Made by a program: the position numbers and the translations under genes. From contig AP025689.1 of the NCBI GenBank assembly GCA_023168345.1, positions 618,001 to 682,000 on the forward strand: 64,000 nucleotides of DNA. The letters are read 5' to 3'. How positions within the stretch are numbered: position 1 is the first letter of the stretch; each line of letters starts with the position of its first letter. The DNA comes from Lysinibacillus sp. PLM2 (lineage in GTDB: Bacteria > Bacillota > Bacilli > Bacillales_A > Planococcaceae). The notes under the pieces are model-generated. The model was not told the origin of the DNA and ran no database searches. It saw only the letters and a program-made list of their open reading frames with translations. Shown piece after piece: positions 44,850 to 53,579 of the stretch.

Positions 44850-44908
44850 TTCGTTCCGCATACAAATAAAAAAATGATTTGTTATAAAGAGCAAGGAGAT
44901 GATTCAAA

Positions 44909-45952
44909 ATGTTCATAGCATTTACAGCACTGTTTGGTTCAATTGAACAAGGAATCATCTATGCAATTATGGCACTCGGAGTGTATTTAACATTCCGAGT
45001 GTTAGATTTTCCAGATTTAACGGTTGACGGGAGCTTTGTAACGGGTGCAGCTACAGCAGCAATGATGATTGCGTTAGGCTACCATCCGATTTTAGCTACT
45101 TTAACGGCTGTTGTTGCTGGATTTATTGCAGGATGTATGACTGGTTTATTACATACTAAAGGAAATATTAATCCGCTTTTATCAGGGATTTTAATGATGA
45201 TTGCATTGTATTCCATTAATCTACGCATTATGGGACTAACTTCAGAGGATGCAATTGTACGCCCAAGTATTCCGCTGTTAAACGAAGAAACAATTTTTTC
45301 ACAGTTTCAAAGTTTTTGGAGCAATTTAGGAATTGACGGTGCATTAACAAGTTTTGTGAAAGAAACTTTGGGATTCCAAACAGCACCACAAACTTGGGGA
45401 ACAATTCTTCTTGTTTTAGTAATTACAATTGCTATTAAAATAATAGCAGACTGGTTCTTAAAAACAGAAGTGGGATTAGCAATCCGTGCAACAGGCGATA
45501 ACAAAAGAATGATTAGAAGCTTCTCGGCGAACACGGATTCGTTGATCGTATTAGGCTTAGGTCTTTCCAATGCATTAGTTGCATTTGCTGGATCATTAAT
45601 CGCTCAATATTCTAAATTCTCAGATGTGAATATGGGGATTGGGATGATTGTTATTGGGCTTGCATCAGTCATTATCGGTGAAGCGATATTTGGTACAAAA
45701 ACAATCTTCCGTACAACTCTTGCAATTGTAATGGGTGCAATAATTTACCGAATTATTTACGCACTTGCGTTACAGGTTAAGTGGCTAGATTCCGGAGATA
45801 TGAAATTAATTACAGCAATCATCGTAATTTTAGCACTTGTGATTCCACAGATTATTAATAAGCAACGAGAGAAAAAACGTAAGGAAAAACGGCGATTAGA
45901 GCGTCTGGCGGAGCAACAATTAGGAATGCAAGGAGGGAATGACCTTGCTTAA
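44909..45952 (+). CDS. ABC transporter permease (BPD_transp_2 type)
   Basis: 347 residues with about nine membrane helices, beginning QGIIYAIMALGVYLTFRVLDFPDLTVDGSF, the typical start of permeases paired with ABC_sub_bind proteins. Basic C-terminal tail. AAGGAG precedes the ATG. Overlaps the ATPase gene. Membrane channel of the importer. Confidence 0.9.
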   Translation: MFIAFTALFGSIEQGIIYAIMALGVYLTFRVLDFPDLTVDGSFVTGAATAAMMIALGYHPILATLTAVVAGFIAGCMTGLLHTKGNINPLLSGILMMIALYSINLRIMGLTSEDAIVRPSIPLLNEETIFSQFQSFWSNLGIDGALTSFVKETLGFQTAPQTWGTILLVLVITIAIKIIADWFLKTEVGLAIRATGDNKRMIRSFSANTDSLIVLGLGLSNALVAFAGSLIAQYSKFSDVNMGIGMIVIGLASVIIGEAIFGTKTIFRTTLAIVMGAIIYRIIYALALQVKWLDSGDMKLITAIIVILALVIPQIINKQREKKRKEKRRLERLAEQQLGMQGGNDLA

Positions 45953-46739
45953 ACTAGAGGGAATTAACAAAATCTTTAATGAAGGTACACTAGATGAAAA
46001 AGTGGCTTTAAATAATATTAACTTACATCTGGCTCCTGGGGACTTTGTTACGGTCATTGGAAGTAACGGTGCAGGGAAATCGACGATGTTAAACATGATT
46101 GCAGGTGCATTAAGCCCGGATTTTGGTGCAATTTCCATTGATGGAAAAGATGTGACGAAATACCCTGAGTATAAACGTTCAAAATTCATTGGCCGTGTTT
46201 TCCAGGACCCAATGGCAGGCACAGCACCAACGATGACGATTGAAGAGAATTTAGCGATTGCATATTCTCGTAATAAAAAACGTGCATTACGATTCGGCGT
46301 TAATCGTGAGCGAAAAGATTTCTTCAAAACATCGTTAGAAAAATTGCATCTAAACTTAGAGAATCGTTTAAATGCAAAGGTTGGATTGTTATCTGGTGGT
46401 GAGCGTCAAGCATTATCACTATTAATGGCGACCTTTACACAACCATCTATTTTGTTGTTAGATGAACATACAGCTGCACTAGATCCATCTCGTGCAGAGC
46501 TTATAACAAACTTAACAAAGCAACTCGTTGAGGAAAACAATTTAACAACATTAATGGTAACTCACAATATGCAACAAGCAATCGATCTCGGAAATCGTTT
46601 AATCATGATGGATAAAGGCCAAATCATCTATGAAGTAACTGCTGAAAACAAACCAAGCTTAACAATCCCTGACTTAATGGCAGAATTCGAACGCATCCGC
46701 GGTGAAAAAATGGCATCAGACAGAGCATTATTAGGCTAA
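45945..46739 (+). CDS. ABC transporter ATP-binding protein
   Basis: About 264 residues. Walker A GSNGAGKSTML, signature LLSGGERQALSLLMA and Walker B ILLLDEHTAALDP are complete. TTG 45945 is preferred, 8 bases after AAGGAGG; the ATG at 45939 is only about 2 bases from it. Energises import with the two preceding gene products. Confidence 0.9.
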   Translation: MLKLEGINKIFNEGTLDEKVALNNINLHLAPGDFVTVIGSNGAGKSTMLNMIAGALSPDFGAISIDGKDVTKYPEYKRSKFIGRVFQDPMAGTAPTMTIEENLAIAYSRNKKRALRFGVNRERKDFFKTSLEKLHLNLENRLNAKVGLLSGGERQALSLLMATFTQPSILLLDEHTAALDPSRAELITNLTKQLVEENNLTTLMVTHNMQQAIDLGNRLIMMDKGQIIYEVTAENKPSLTIPDLMAEFERIRGEKMASDRALLG

Positions 46740-46749
46740 CGATAATCAA

Positions 46750-46787
46750 GAAAGAACCTACTGAATTTCAGTGGGTTCTTTTTTGTT
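46750..46787 (+). terminator. Terminator of the ABC importer operon
   Basis: Stem AAGAACCTACTG / CAGTGGGTTCTT, followed by TTTTG. Confidence 0.8.
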
Positions 46788-46992
46788 GGTAAACATGTGA
46801 AAATTATAAAATTCAATTTTTATAAATAAATGGAAGGACCTTTTAGTACCAAGGGTTTCTTTGCTTTTTTAACTAAAAATGACCTTTGAAATTATAGATA
46901 TAATATCAAGAAAATCATTGAGATTCGAATTTTGCACATTCGTCATATTTTCACTTACTAGATAAAATACTGATGGAGGAGGGAAGAGGGAA

Positions 46993-47964
46993 TTGATTGT
47001 CCTTGGACGAGCAAAATCTAGTAAACTACAAGTGCTTGAAGCAATATCTCGTAGGTTAGCACTAAATGATTTTGAATATCCTAAATTTCAAGAAATGTAT
47101 TTTCGTCAGAGGAAGGGCTACCAAGGAGAATTAAAAGTAGATACTAAATGGAATGAACTAAGAATACCTATAGAACACTATTTACTCTATAATTATGAAA
47201 CGGTAAATGAAGTAGGGAACACCCATCAAATAGATACAATCATGTTGAGTCCAAATTTTATTTTCATTGTTGAAATTAAAAACATCTCAGGAAAAATTGA
47301 TTACGATGAAGAGAAACGACAATTTACAAATACAAAAGAGGATGATAGGAAAGAAGTATACTCTAATCCAGTGGATCAAGTAGAAAGACACACACGATTA
47401 ATTACTAGAATGATGGATTTGGTAGGTATTCAATTGCCAGTTGAAAGTGCAATCGTGTTCAGTAATACATCTACAACCATCGGGCTCATGCCAAAAAGAA
47501 TCCCGTCATTTCATTTAAGTGGTTTGTACTCACATATGACGATGCTGTTTAAAAAGCATTCTAAACAAGCGGTTTCCATTAAAGAAATGAATGTATTAAA
47601 AGATTTTTTATTAGAATCATTGAAAAGAGAACGATGGAAACCAAATATCGATAAACAAAAACTCTTAAATGGAGCAATTTGTGAGCAGTGTAATCAACAA
47701 ACCATCATGACATATTCTAATGGTCGTTTTATTTGCCCAAAATGTAACACGAAAAGTAAGGAAATCTTGTTGAAAAGTTTGAATGATTATCGATTGTTGT
47801 TTAGTCCATGGATATCGAATCGTGCTTTTAAACAATTTTTCAACATCGCATCATCAAAAACATCTTACAAGCTATTAAAATCATTAAATTTACAGAGCTA
47901 TGGAAATAATCGTGGCAGATTGTATTTCATTCCGGAAGATATACTGTGTTATAAATTAGAGTGA
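46993..47964 (+). CDS. NERD (nuclease-related) domain protein with zinc ribbon
   Basis: 323 residues. NERD domain about 40-160 with a restriction-endonuclease-like core: GELKVDTKWNEL, HQIDTIMLSPNFIFIVEIKN (Asp...Glu-x-Lys). A zinc ribbon (CEQCNQQ...CPKCNTK, about 227-249) and a helical DNA-binding-like tail follow. NERD proteins are predicted DNA-processing nucleases; function is unproven. TTG start at 46993 with AGAGGG close by. Single gene. Confidence 0.83.
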   Translation: MIVLGRAKSSKLQVLEAISRRLALNDFEYPKFQEMYFRQRKGYQGELKVDTKWNELRIPIEHYLLYNYETVNEVGNTHQIDTIMLSPNFIFIVEIKNISGKIDYDEEKRQFTNTKEDDRKEVYSNPVDQVERHTRLITRMMDLVGIQLPVESAIVFSNTSTTIGLMPKRIPSFHLSGLYSHMTMLFKKHSKQAVSIKEMNVLKDFLLESLKRERWKPNIDKQKLLNGAICEQCNQQTIMTYSNGRFICPKCNTKSKEILLKSLNDYRLLFSPWISNRAFKQFFNIASSKTSYKLLKSLNLQSYGNNRGRLYFIPEDILCYKLE

Positions 47965-47969
47965 ATGTC

Positions 47970-48055
47970 GATATGGACACAAAATGTATCGATTCAGACA
48001 CAAAACAGAGCGATAACAAGGATCGTGAAACGAGCATAACAAAATAGAGCGATAA
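47970..48055. repeat. Degenerate AGAGCGATAA-type intergenic repeats
   Basis: Three diverged units, ACACAAAATGTATCGAT, ACACAAAACAGAGCGATAA and TAACAAAATAGAGCGATAA, follow the NERD gene. The same motif family appears in reverse at 53395-53490. No coding potential. Confidence 0.6.
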
Positions 48056-48086
48056 ACCCGATATCCAAAAGCCCCACAAATAAACA

Positions 48087-48116
48087 ACCCCCCGCACTTC
48101 AAATAGTGCAGGGGGC
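48087..48116. terminator. Terminator between the NERD gene and ilvA
   Basis: Stem CCCCCCGCACT / AGTGCAGGGGG; the minus strand ends in TTGTTTATTTG, so it mainly serves ilvA. Confidence 0.7.
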
Positions 48117-48124
48117 TCCTTAAC

Positions 48125-49387
48125 CTAAACTAACAATCCAAATAATTGACTATCTTTATTCACTTCAGTAAATTCGAAACCGTTGATACGCATGCGATCG
48201 ATTAATCCTTGATAATCCTCAGGCTTACTTACTTCAATCCCGACTAGAGCAGGGCCGCTTTCTTTATTGTTTTTCTTTGTGTATTCAAATGTTGTAATAT
48301 CATCATTTGGTCCAAGAACAACCGTTAAGAATTGGCGTAGTGCTCCTGCACGTTGTGGGAAGTTTACAATGAAGTAATAAAGTAAACCTTCATACAATAA
48401 AGATTTCTCTTTGATTTCCGCCATACGGCTAATATCGTTGTTACCACCAGTAATAACAGCAACGACAGATTTTCCTTTAATTTCATCAGCATATAGATCA
48501 ATTGCTGAAATTGGAAGGGCGCCAGATGGTTCTGCAACGATTGCATGTTTGTTGTATAAATCAAGAATTGTGGTACTCACTTTTCCCTCTGGGACTAGTA
48601 GGATGTCATCTAAATATTGATGGCATATTTCATAAGTTTTTTGGCCGACGCATTGCACAGCAGTACCATCACAAAATTTGTCGATTTTCGCTAAGGTCGT
48701 TGGGCCACCGTTTTCAAAAGCTGCTTGCATACTTGCGGCACCTGCTGGTTCAACACCAATTATTTTAGTAGAAGGGGATAGGTTTTTCACATAGGCTGCA
48801 ATGCCTGACATTAATCCGCCGCCACCGATTCCACCAAATACATAATCGATTGGCTCTTCGATATCGTTCATAAACTCTACTGCTACCGTTCCTTGCCCTG
48901 CAATTACATCTAAATCGTCGAAGGGATGAATGAAAATCATTTCATGCTCCTCGCAATAATCCTTTGCAGCGGCTGCAGAGTCATCAAATGTGTCTCCAGC
49001 TAAAATGATTTCTATACTATCGCGTCCGAACATACGAACTTGGTCGACCTTTTGTTTTGGTGTTGTTAAAGGCATGAAAATCGCACCTTTAATATTTAAA
49101 TGTGCACATGCAAAGGCAACACCCTGTGCATGATTCCCAGCACTCGCACAGACAACACCGCTTTGGCGTGCTTCATTTTCAATTTTTTTAATTTTATAGT
49201 ATGCACCGCGTAACTTAAACGAACGAACATGTTGTAAATCCTCGCGTTTAATGTAAATGTTAGCACCGTACTTTTCTGATAAATATTCATTTTTTTGAAG
49301 AGGTGTATGTAATACTACGTCTTTCAAAAGATGATAAGCTTTTAAAATGTTTTCCACTGCAAAAGTCTTTGTATCTGCAACTTCCAT
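48125..49387 (-). CDS. ilvA: Threonine ammonia-lyase (threonine dehydratase), biosynthetic
   Basis: 420 residues, fold-type II PLP enzyme. PLP-lysine in RSFKLRGAYYK (about residue 51), CASAGNHAQGVAFAC, GGIGGGGLMSG, and a C-terminal ACT-like regulatory domain (about 330-420) for isoleucine feedback. Converts threonine to 2-oxobutyrate plus ammonia, the first isoleucine step. ATG 49387 has GGAGGTA upstream; an ATG 39 bases earlier lacks one. No other ilv gene is adjacent. Confidence 0.93.
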   Translation of the reverse strand: MEVADTKTFAVENILKAYHLLKDVVLHTPLQKNEYLSEKYGANIYIKREDLQHVRSFKLRGAYYKIKKIENEARQSGVVCASAGNHAQGVAFACAHLNIKGAIFMPLTTPKQKVDQVRMFGRDSIEIILAGDTFDDSAAAAKDYCEEHEMIFIHPFDDLDVIAGQGTVAVEFMNDIEEPIDYVFGGIGGGGLMSGIAAYVKNLSPSTKIIGVEPAGAASMQAAFENGGPTTLAKIDKFCDGTAVQCVGQKTYEICHQYLDDILLVPEGKVSTTILDLYNKHAIVAEPSGALPISAIDLYADEIKGKSVVAVITGGNNDISRMAEIKEKSLLYEGLLYYFIVNFPQRAGALRQFLTVVLGPNDDITTFEYTKKNNKESGPALVGIEVSKPEDYQGLIDRMRINGFEFTEVNKDSQLFGLLV

Positions 49388-49449
49388 CGTCTTGTTACCT
49401 CCGTAATTGTAAGAACATTTATTCATTTTAACATAAAATCAATAGTATT

Positions 49450-49468
49450 TTCACAAATATTATGTGAA
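49450..49468. promoter_or_regulatory. TTCACA-N7-TGTGAA inverted repeat upstream of ilvA
   Basis: Perfect 6-bp arms separated by 7 bp, about 65 bases before the ilvA start. Possible operator; the cognate regulator is unknown. Confidence 0.35.
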
Positions 49469-49506
49469 TTCAAAAAATATACTCAATCAATCAAACCTAC
49501 TTATAT

Positions 49507-49546
49507 AAAAAAAGAAGCTTACTCATATAAAAGAGTAGCTTCTTTA
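49507..49546 (-). terminator. Terminator of the YjiH-type gene
   Basis: Minus-strand stem AAAGAAGCTACTC / GAGTAAGCTTCTTT followed by TTTT. Confidence 0.8.
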
Positions 49547-49550
49547 AAAC

Positions 49551-50903
49551 TTAAAATATTAAATGTGCAATCAATGCGATAATCGGCATCGAAATAAGTG
49601 TACGAATCAAGAAAATAAGGAATAGATCCCATATTTTTAATGGAAGCTTAGTACCTAGAATCAGACCGCCTACCTCAGACATGTAAATTAACTGTGTTAC
49701 AGAAATTGTAGCAATAAAGAACCGAGTCATATCAGATTCTATGCCAGCACCTAAAACAGAAGGTAATAGCATGTCAGCAAACCCTACGATCATTGTTTGA
49801 GCTGCAGCGCCAGCCTCTGGAATTTGTAGAAGAGCTAAAATCGGCTCAAAAGGCATACCTAAAATTTTGAAGAAGCTTGTATACTCTGCAAGTACTAACG
49901 CAATAGTACCAAAAGCCATAATAATTGGCGTAATTGCAAACCACATTTCAAGAACGTTTTTAAAGCCTGATGCAAGAACTCTTCCTAAGTTTTTATTGCT
50001 ATCTGCCTTTTCTAATGCATTTTGTAGGCCTAATGAAAAAACATTGTGACCTTCTGGAATTGCTTCACGGTTTTCATCTGGCTTACTGCCATCAAAATTC
50101 AAATCAGGTTTACGACTTAAAGGGAAAACACGTGGCATAATAAATGCTAAAATGATTCCAGTCAAAATTACTGTTCCATAAAATTGTAAAAAGTAATTAT
50201 TTAAGTCGACCGTTTCTAAAACAACAAAACAGAATGTAATCGAAACAACGGAGAACGTCGTAGCAATGGTTGCTGCTTCTCTAGCTGTATAGTTTCCTTC
50301 TTCGTATTGTCTACTTGTTAGTAAAACACCAATTGTACCGTCTCCAACCCATGATGCTAAACAGTCAATAGCAGAACGACCTGGAATTTTGAATAGTGGA
50401 CGCATTACTTTTACCATCATAGACCCAAAGAACTCTAGTAATCCAAAATCAGTTAATAATGGCAATAACAAACCTGCAAAAAAGAATAATGAAAACATCA
50501 TTGTAACTAATCCGCCATCTGGACTAAGTAGTAATCCAGAAGTATTGTCACTCATTAAGCTTTCAGGACCAAATTGGAATAAATACATCGCTGCGAAAAT
50601 AACAGCAAGCACACGCATGATTGTCCAAAACCAATTTACGCGAAATAGAGAATCGAAAATTGTATGTCTTTCTTTTCTAGGAATAAATTGCATAATAATC
50701 GAACCAATTGCTGCAATAATAAACACTGCAAATGCAAACCAATGAATAAAAGGCATAACAGCACTAGATAGCATGTTGGCTAAATATGCAATTGGAACCT
50801 TCAACCCATCAGGTGTATTAAATGGTGTGATGAATAAGAAAACGCCTAAAATAGAAAGGGCAAGAAATAAAAACCATGTATAAGGTGTAATTTTTTTTGT
50901 CAT
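49551..50903 (-). CDS. YjiH family nucleoside-recognition (Gate) domain membrane protein
   Basis: 450 residues with about eleven hydrophobic helices. The central SAIDCLASWVGDGTIGVLLTSRQYEEG and the later GTIALVLAEYTSFFKILGMPF segments match YjiH-type proteins with the nucleoside-recognition domain related to concentrative nucleoside transporters. Substrate unproven. GAGGTAT precedes the ATG. A 20-bp palindrome sits at the predicted transcription start. Confidence 0.83.
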   Translation of the reverse strand: MTKKITPYTWFLFLALSILGVFLFITPFNTPDGLKVPIAYLANMLSSAVMPFIHWFAFAVFIIAAIGSIIMQFIPRKERHTIFDSLFRVNWFWTIMRVLAVIFAAMYLFQFGPESLMSDNTSGLLLSPDGGLVTMMFSLFFFAGLLLPLLTDFGLLEFFGSMMVKVMRPLFKIPGRSAIDCLASWVGDGTIGVLLTSRQYEEGNYTAREAATIATTFSVVSITFCFVVLETVDLNNYFLQFYGTVILTGIILAFIMPRVFPLSRKPDLNFDGSKPDENREAIPEGHNVFSLGLQNALEKADSNKNLGRVLASGFKNVLEMWFAITPIIMAFGTIALVLAEYTSFFKILGMPFEPILALLQIPEAGAAAQTMIVGFADMLLPSVLGAGIESDMTRFFIATISVTQLIYMSEVGGLILGTKLPLKIWDLFLIFLIRTLISMPIIALIAHLIF

Positions 50904-50932
50904 TTTTATATACCTCGATTAATAATATAACT

Positions 50933-50986
50933 AATATTCAATATTGAATATTTATACACTATAACGTGAAGTTATTCATATGTCTA
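50933..50986 (-). promoter_or_regulatory. Promoter and 20-bp palindromic operator of the YjiH-type gene
   Basis: Minus-strand TAGACA (50986-50981), 17-bp spacer, TATAGT (50963-50958). The perfect palindrome with arm AATATTCAAT (50933-50952) begins at about +1, a classic roadblock operator position. Confidence 0.55.
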
Positions 50987-51104
50987 CATGTATAGAAAAA
51001 GAAATATTATTCAGAAAAATCTGAGTTTAAGTCCTCCTAATTCATTGCTATTTTGTGGATTGAAAGTATGGATTATTCAAAGAGGAGAAAGTTTCATTTG
51101 AGGA

Positions 51105-51136
51105 GAAAAAAGGCAGGAATGATTCACTCCTGCCTC
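51105..51136 (-). terminator. Terminator of bshB2
   Basis: Minus-strand stem GGCAGGAGTG / CATTCCTGCC followed by TTTTTTCTC. Confidence 0.75.
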
Positions 51137-51179
51137 AAAATTTCAAAATATAGTATTTGTAACGCGTGGCTTAATATCT

Positions 51180-51857
51180 TTAATCATTAAATGTGTAAAG
51201 ATAATAAGACTCGATATTAAACCAACTATCGCTCATCGGTTTTCCTTCTTCAATACGATGTATCGTTTCTTCCATCATCCAAGCTGTTTGAGATTTATGT
51301 GCGATAAGAGCAGCTTCTTTATCTTTTCGTACAGATTTTACATCATGCACGATTGTTGGCAGACCTAAGTCATCAACGGTGTTATTTGCGAAGGCAGCTG
51401 CGTAAATACGCGGACGCACACTTTTCTCCATACGACGAACAGCCTCAACAACAGCTCGTGCTGTTGCTTCATGATCGGGATGTACTGCATATCCTGGGTA
51501 GAAGGTGATGATTAAAGACGGGTTTAGTTCATTGATTAAATCTGTCACTAGCTTCACCATTTTTTCATCATCTTCAAATTCTACGGTTTTATCACGTAAG
51601 CCCATCATGCGTAAATCCTCAATGCCCATTGCCTCGCAAGCAGCGATTAGCTCCTTACGACGAATTTCAGGTAATGATTCACGAGTTGCAAATGGGGGAT
51701 TGCCTAGATTACGTCCCATTTCTCCTAAAGTTAAGCAAGCATATGTAACGGGAATCCCCATATTACGGTAAAGTCGAATTGTTCCTGCAGAAGAAAATGC
51801 TTCATCATCTGGATGCGGGAAAACGACTAATACATGATTTTCAGGTTGTAATGTCAT
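51180..51857 (-). CDS. bshB2: Bacillithiol biosynthesis deacetylase BshB2
   Basis: 225 residues, LmbE/PIG-L zinc deacetylase. The zinc motif PHPDDEAFSSAG (residues about 14-25) and the later HPDHEATARAV give the metal ligands and catalytic Asp. Removes acetate from GlcNAc-malate in bacillithiol synthesis. As in B. subtilis (yojF-yojG), it follows yojF with a 14-base gap. Acts in the cytosol. Confidence 0.93.
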   Translation of the reverse strand: MTLQPENHVLVVFPHPDDEAFSSAGTIRLYRNMGIPVTYACLTLGEMGRNLGNPPFATRESLPEIRRKELIAACEAMGIEDLRMMGLRDKTVEFEDDEKMVKLVTDLINELNPSLIITFYPGYAVHPDHEATARAVVEAVRRMEKSVRPRIYAAAFANNTVDDLGLPTIVHDVKSVRKDKEAALIAHKSQTAWMMEETIHRIEEGKPMSDSWFNIESYYLYTFND

Positions 51858-51871
51858 CAGTTCATCACTCC

Positions 51872-52222
51872 TTAGTAAGTAAATGGCGTTTCACTTATTT
51901 CAAGTGCAACGGCAAGTTTTCCAGTATAGTCTAATCCAGCCATTAAAAGTCGACCTTGTTCATCCAGTTCGTAATGAGTAATGCCTTGAGCATAAACCCA
52001 ACCATGCTCCATTTTTAATCCGACGCGATGAGGGGAATCAGCGACAACTTTTCCTAATTCATAGCGAATTTTTGCATTGCGAATAAAAGCCCCTGCGTTA
52101 AAAACTTGCTCATTAAAATGCGTAGCATAAGCCCCATTCGTTGTTTCTAAATGAATATAGACGTCTTTGTTCGCAAAAGAATTAAGCAGTTCCTGGAGCT
52201 CGTTCATTTGTACTTCCTTCAT
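51872..52222 (-). CDS. yojF: YojF family protein (DUF1806)
   Basis: 116 residues, conserved partner gene of bshB2 in Bacillales; function unknown. ATG 52222 is taken because AAAGGAG lies 8 bases upstream. The open frame extends to 52411, but that would cross the pdxK terminator at 52286-52322. Sequence is soluble alpha/beta without motifs known to me. Confidence 0.88.
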   Translation of the reverse strand: MKEVQMNELQELLNSFANKDVYIHLETTNGAYATHFNEQVFNAGAFIRNAKIRYELGKVVADSPHRVGLKMEHGWVYAQGITHYELDEQGRLLMAGLDYTGKLAVALEISETPFTY

Positions 52223-52285
52223 CCTAATTCTCCTTTCCACATCTATGTATATTATAGTATAGTAAAAATTTCTAATTAATGAAAT

Positions 52286-52322
52286 GAAAAAGCAGTGCGA
52301 AATGATGTCACACTGCTTTTTG
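52286..52322 (-). terminator. Terminator of pdxK
   Basis: Minus-strand stem AAAAGCAGTG / CACTGCTTTT with a 13-nt loop and a following TCATTTC. Confidence 0.75.
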
Positions 52323-52425
52323 TGTATCTTATCCCTCTGAAGATATACACATTTGCTGTTTTTTTTGATACACACATTATAGAGTATTCCAAATTTCCAT
52401 AAATATACCACTATAGAGTGGAACG

Positions 52426-53256
52426 TTAAATTTCTCTAATTGTTACTTCTGGTGCACCTAAGCGAGGCTTTGCACCATGGTATACAGGGCCAACAAATTC
52501 GTTTAGTTTCCAGCCATGTTTAATACCAGCAGCGACAAATTCTTTTGCTTCAAAGACAGCATCTTTCACAGTCATCCCATTTGCTAAATTAGCTGTTACA
52601 CTAGCTGCAAAAGTACAACCTGCACCATGGTTATAAGTCGTATCTACTTTTTCTGTTTCTAGTAAATAGAATTTATCCCCATCGAAGAATAAATCAACTG
52701 CTTTATCTGTTGATAGAGCACGGCCACCTTTAATCACGACGTTTTTAGCACCAAGTGCATGAATTTTTTCTGCCGCTATTTTTAACTCATCAATGGTTTT
52801 TGGTGTACCAGTGCCAGCCAATTGTCCAGATTCAAAAAGGTTCGGCGTTGTTACTAATGCGTGAGGTAATAAAAATTCAATCATTGCATCAACAGTACCT
52901 GGATTTAATACTTCATCTTCACCTTTACATACCATCACAGGATCAATTACGACATTTTTCACGCCTGATGCCGCTATTGCTTCACCTGAAGTTTGTATAA
53001 CTTCCTCAGTTGATAGCATACCTGTTTTTAAAGCATCGATTCCAGTGGAAAATGCAGTTTTTAATTGAGCTTTTAATACATCAATCGGTAAAGTGTAAAC
53101 GCCATGGTTCCAGTTGTTATCTGGATCCATTGTTGCAATCACTGTGACTGCTGCCATACCGTAAGTATTATGCTCTTCAAATGCTTTTAAATCAGCTTCT
53201 AATCCTGCACCACCAGATGCATCAGATCCGGCAATCGTTAATGTTTTTTTCAACAA
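52426..53256 (-). CDS. pdxK: Pyridoxine/pyridoxal kinase (ThiD-like PdxK)
   Basis: 276 residues, ribokinase fold of the ThiD branch: TIAGSDASGGAGLEADLKAF at the N-terminus, VIDPVMVCKG in the middle and YNHGAGCTFAASVTANLA as the anion hole and catalytic region. The first glycine of the usual GTGCTF is replaced by A (HGAGCTF), as in the Bacillus PdxK. Phosphorylates vitamin B6 vitamers; hydroxymethylpyrimidine kinase is the alternative. TTG start with AAAGGAG about 11 bases upstream. Confidence 0.85.
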   Translation of the reverse strand: MLKKTLTIAGSDASGGAGLEADLKAFEEHNTYGMAAVTVIATMDPDNNWNHGVYTLPIDVLKAQLKTAFSTGIDALKTGMLSTEEVIQTSGEAIAASGVKNVVIDPVMVCKGEDEVLNPGTVDAMIEFLLPHALVTTPNLFESGQLAGTGTPKTIDELKIAAEKIHALGAKNVVIKGGRALSTDKAVDLFFDGDKFYLLETEKVDTTYNHGAGCTFAASVTANLANGMTVKDAVFEAKEFVAAGIKHGWKLNEFVGPVYHGAKPRLGAPEVTIREI

Positions 53257-53394
53257 CTTACATCGAACTCCTTTTACGTTTGTATAGTAATTGTAGGATA
53301 AGTTTAAAGTAAAACTGATAGTTTAAAAATAGCCAGAATCTAATAAAATTATGTGGTCAGAAACTTTTCTTCAAACAATGTATTTATCATGGGT

Positions 53395-53490
53395 AACGAT
53401 GTTCATATTAATCGCTCTAATTTTTGTCGATATTACGCTGTTTTGCGACTATCACGCTAGATTTTATGTCTAAATCGATAAACTTTGTGA
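53395..53490. repeat. AGAGCGATAA-type repeats, reverse orientation
   Basis: On the minus strand TAGCGTGATAG, CAGCGTAATA and AGAGCGATTA recur about every 20-24 bases with ACAAAA-like spacers, related to the array at 47970-48055. The rest of the pdxK-ung gap (53257-53579) shows only AT-rich DNA. Confidence 0.5.
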
Positions 53491-53579
53491 CAATATTGCC
53501 CAAGCTTGAATCTAGACATTAATCATCCATTGAAATTTCATTCTTAATAAAGTACCGTGAAAGATAGAGGTGTTATGGA

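Noticed and set aside
47970..48055. CRISPR array
   Set aside because: Units are degenerate, unevenly spaced, lack unique spacers, and no cas genes are in the window.
52223..52411. 63-residue N-terminal extension of YojF
   Set aside because: It crosses the pdxK terminator at 52286-52322, and a strong ribosome site serves the ATG at 52222.
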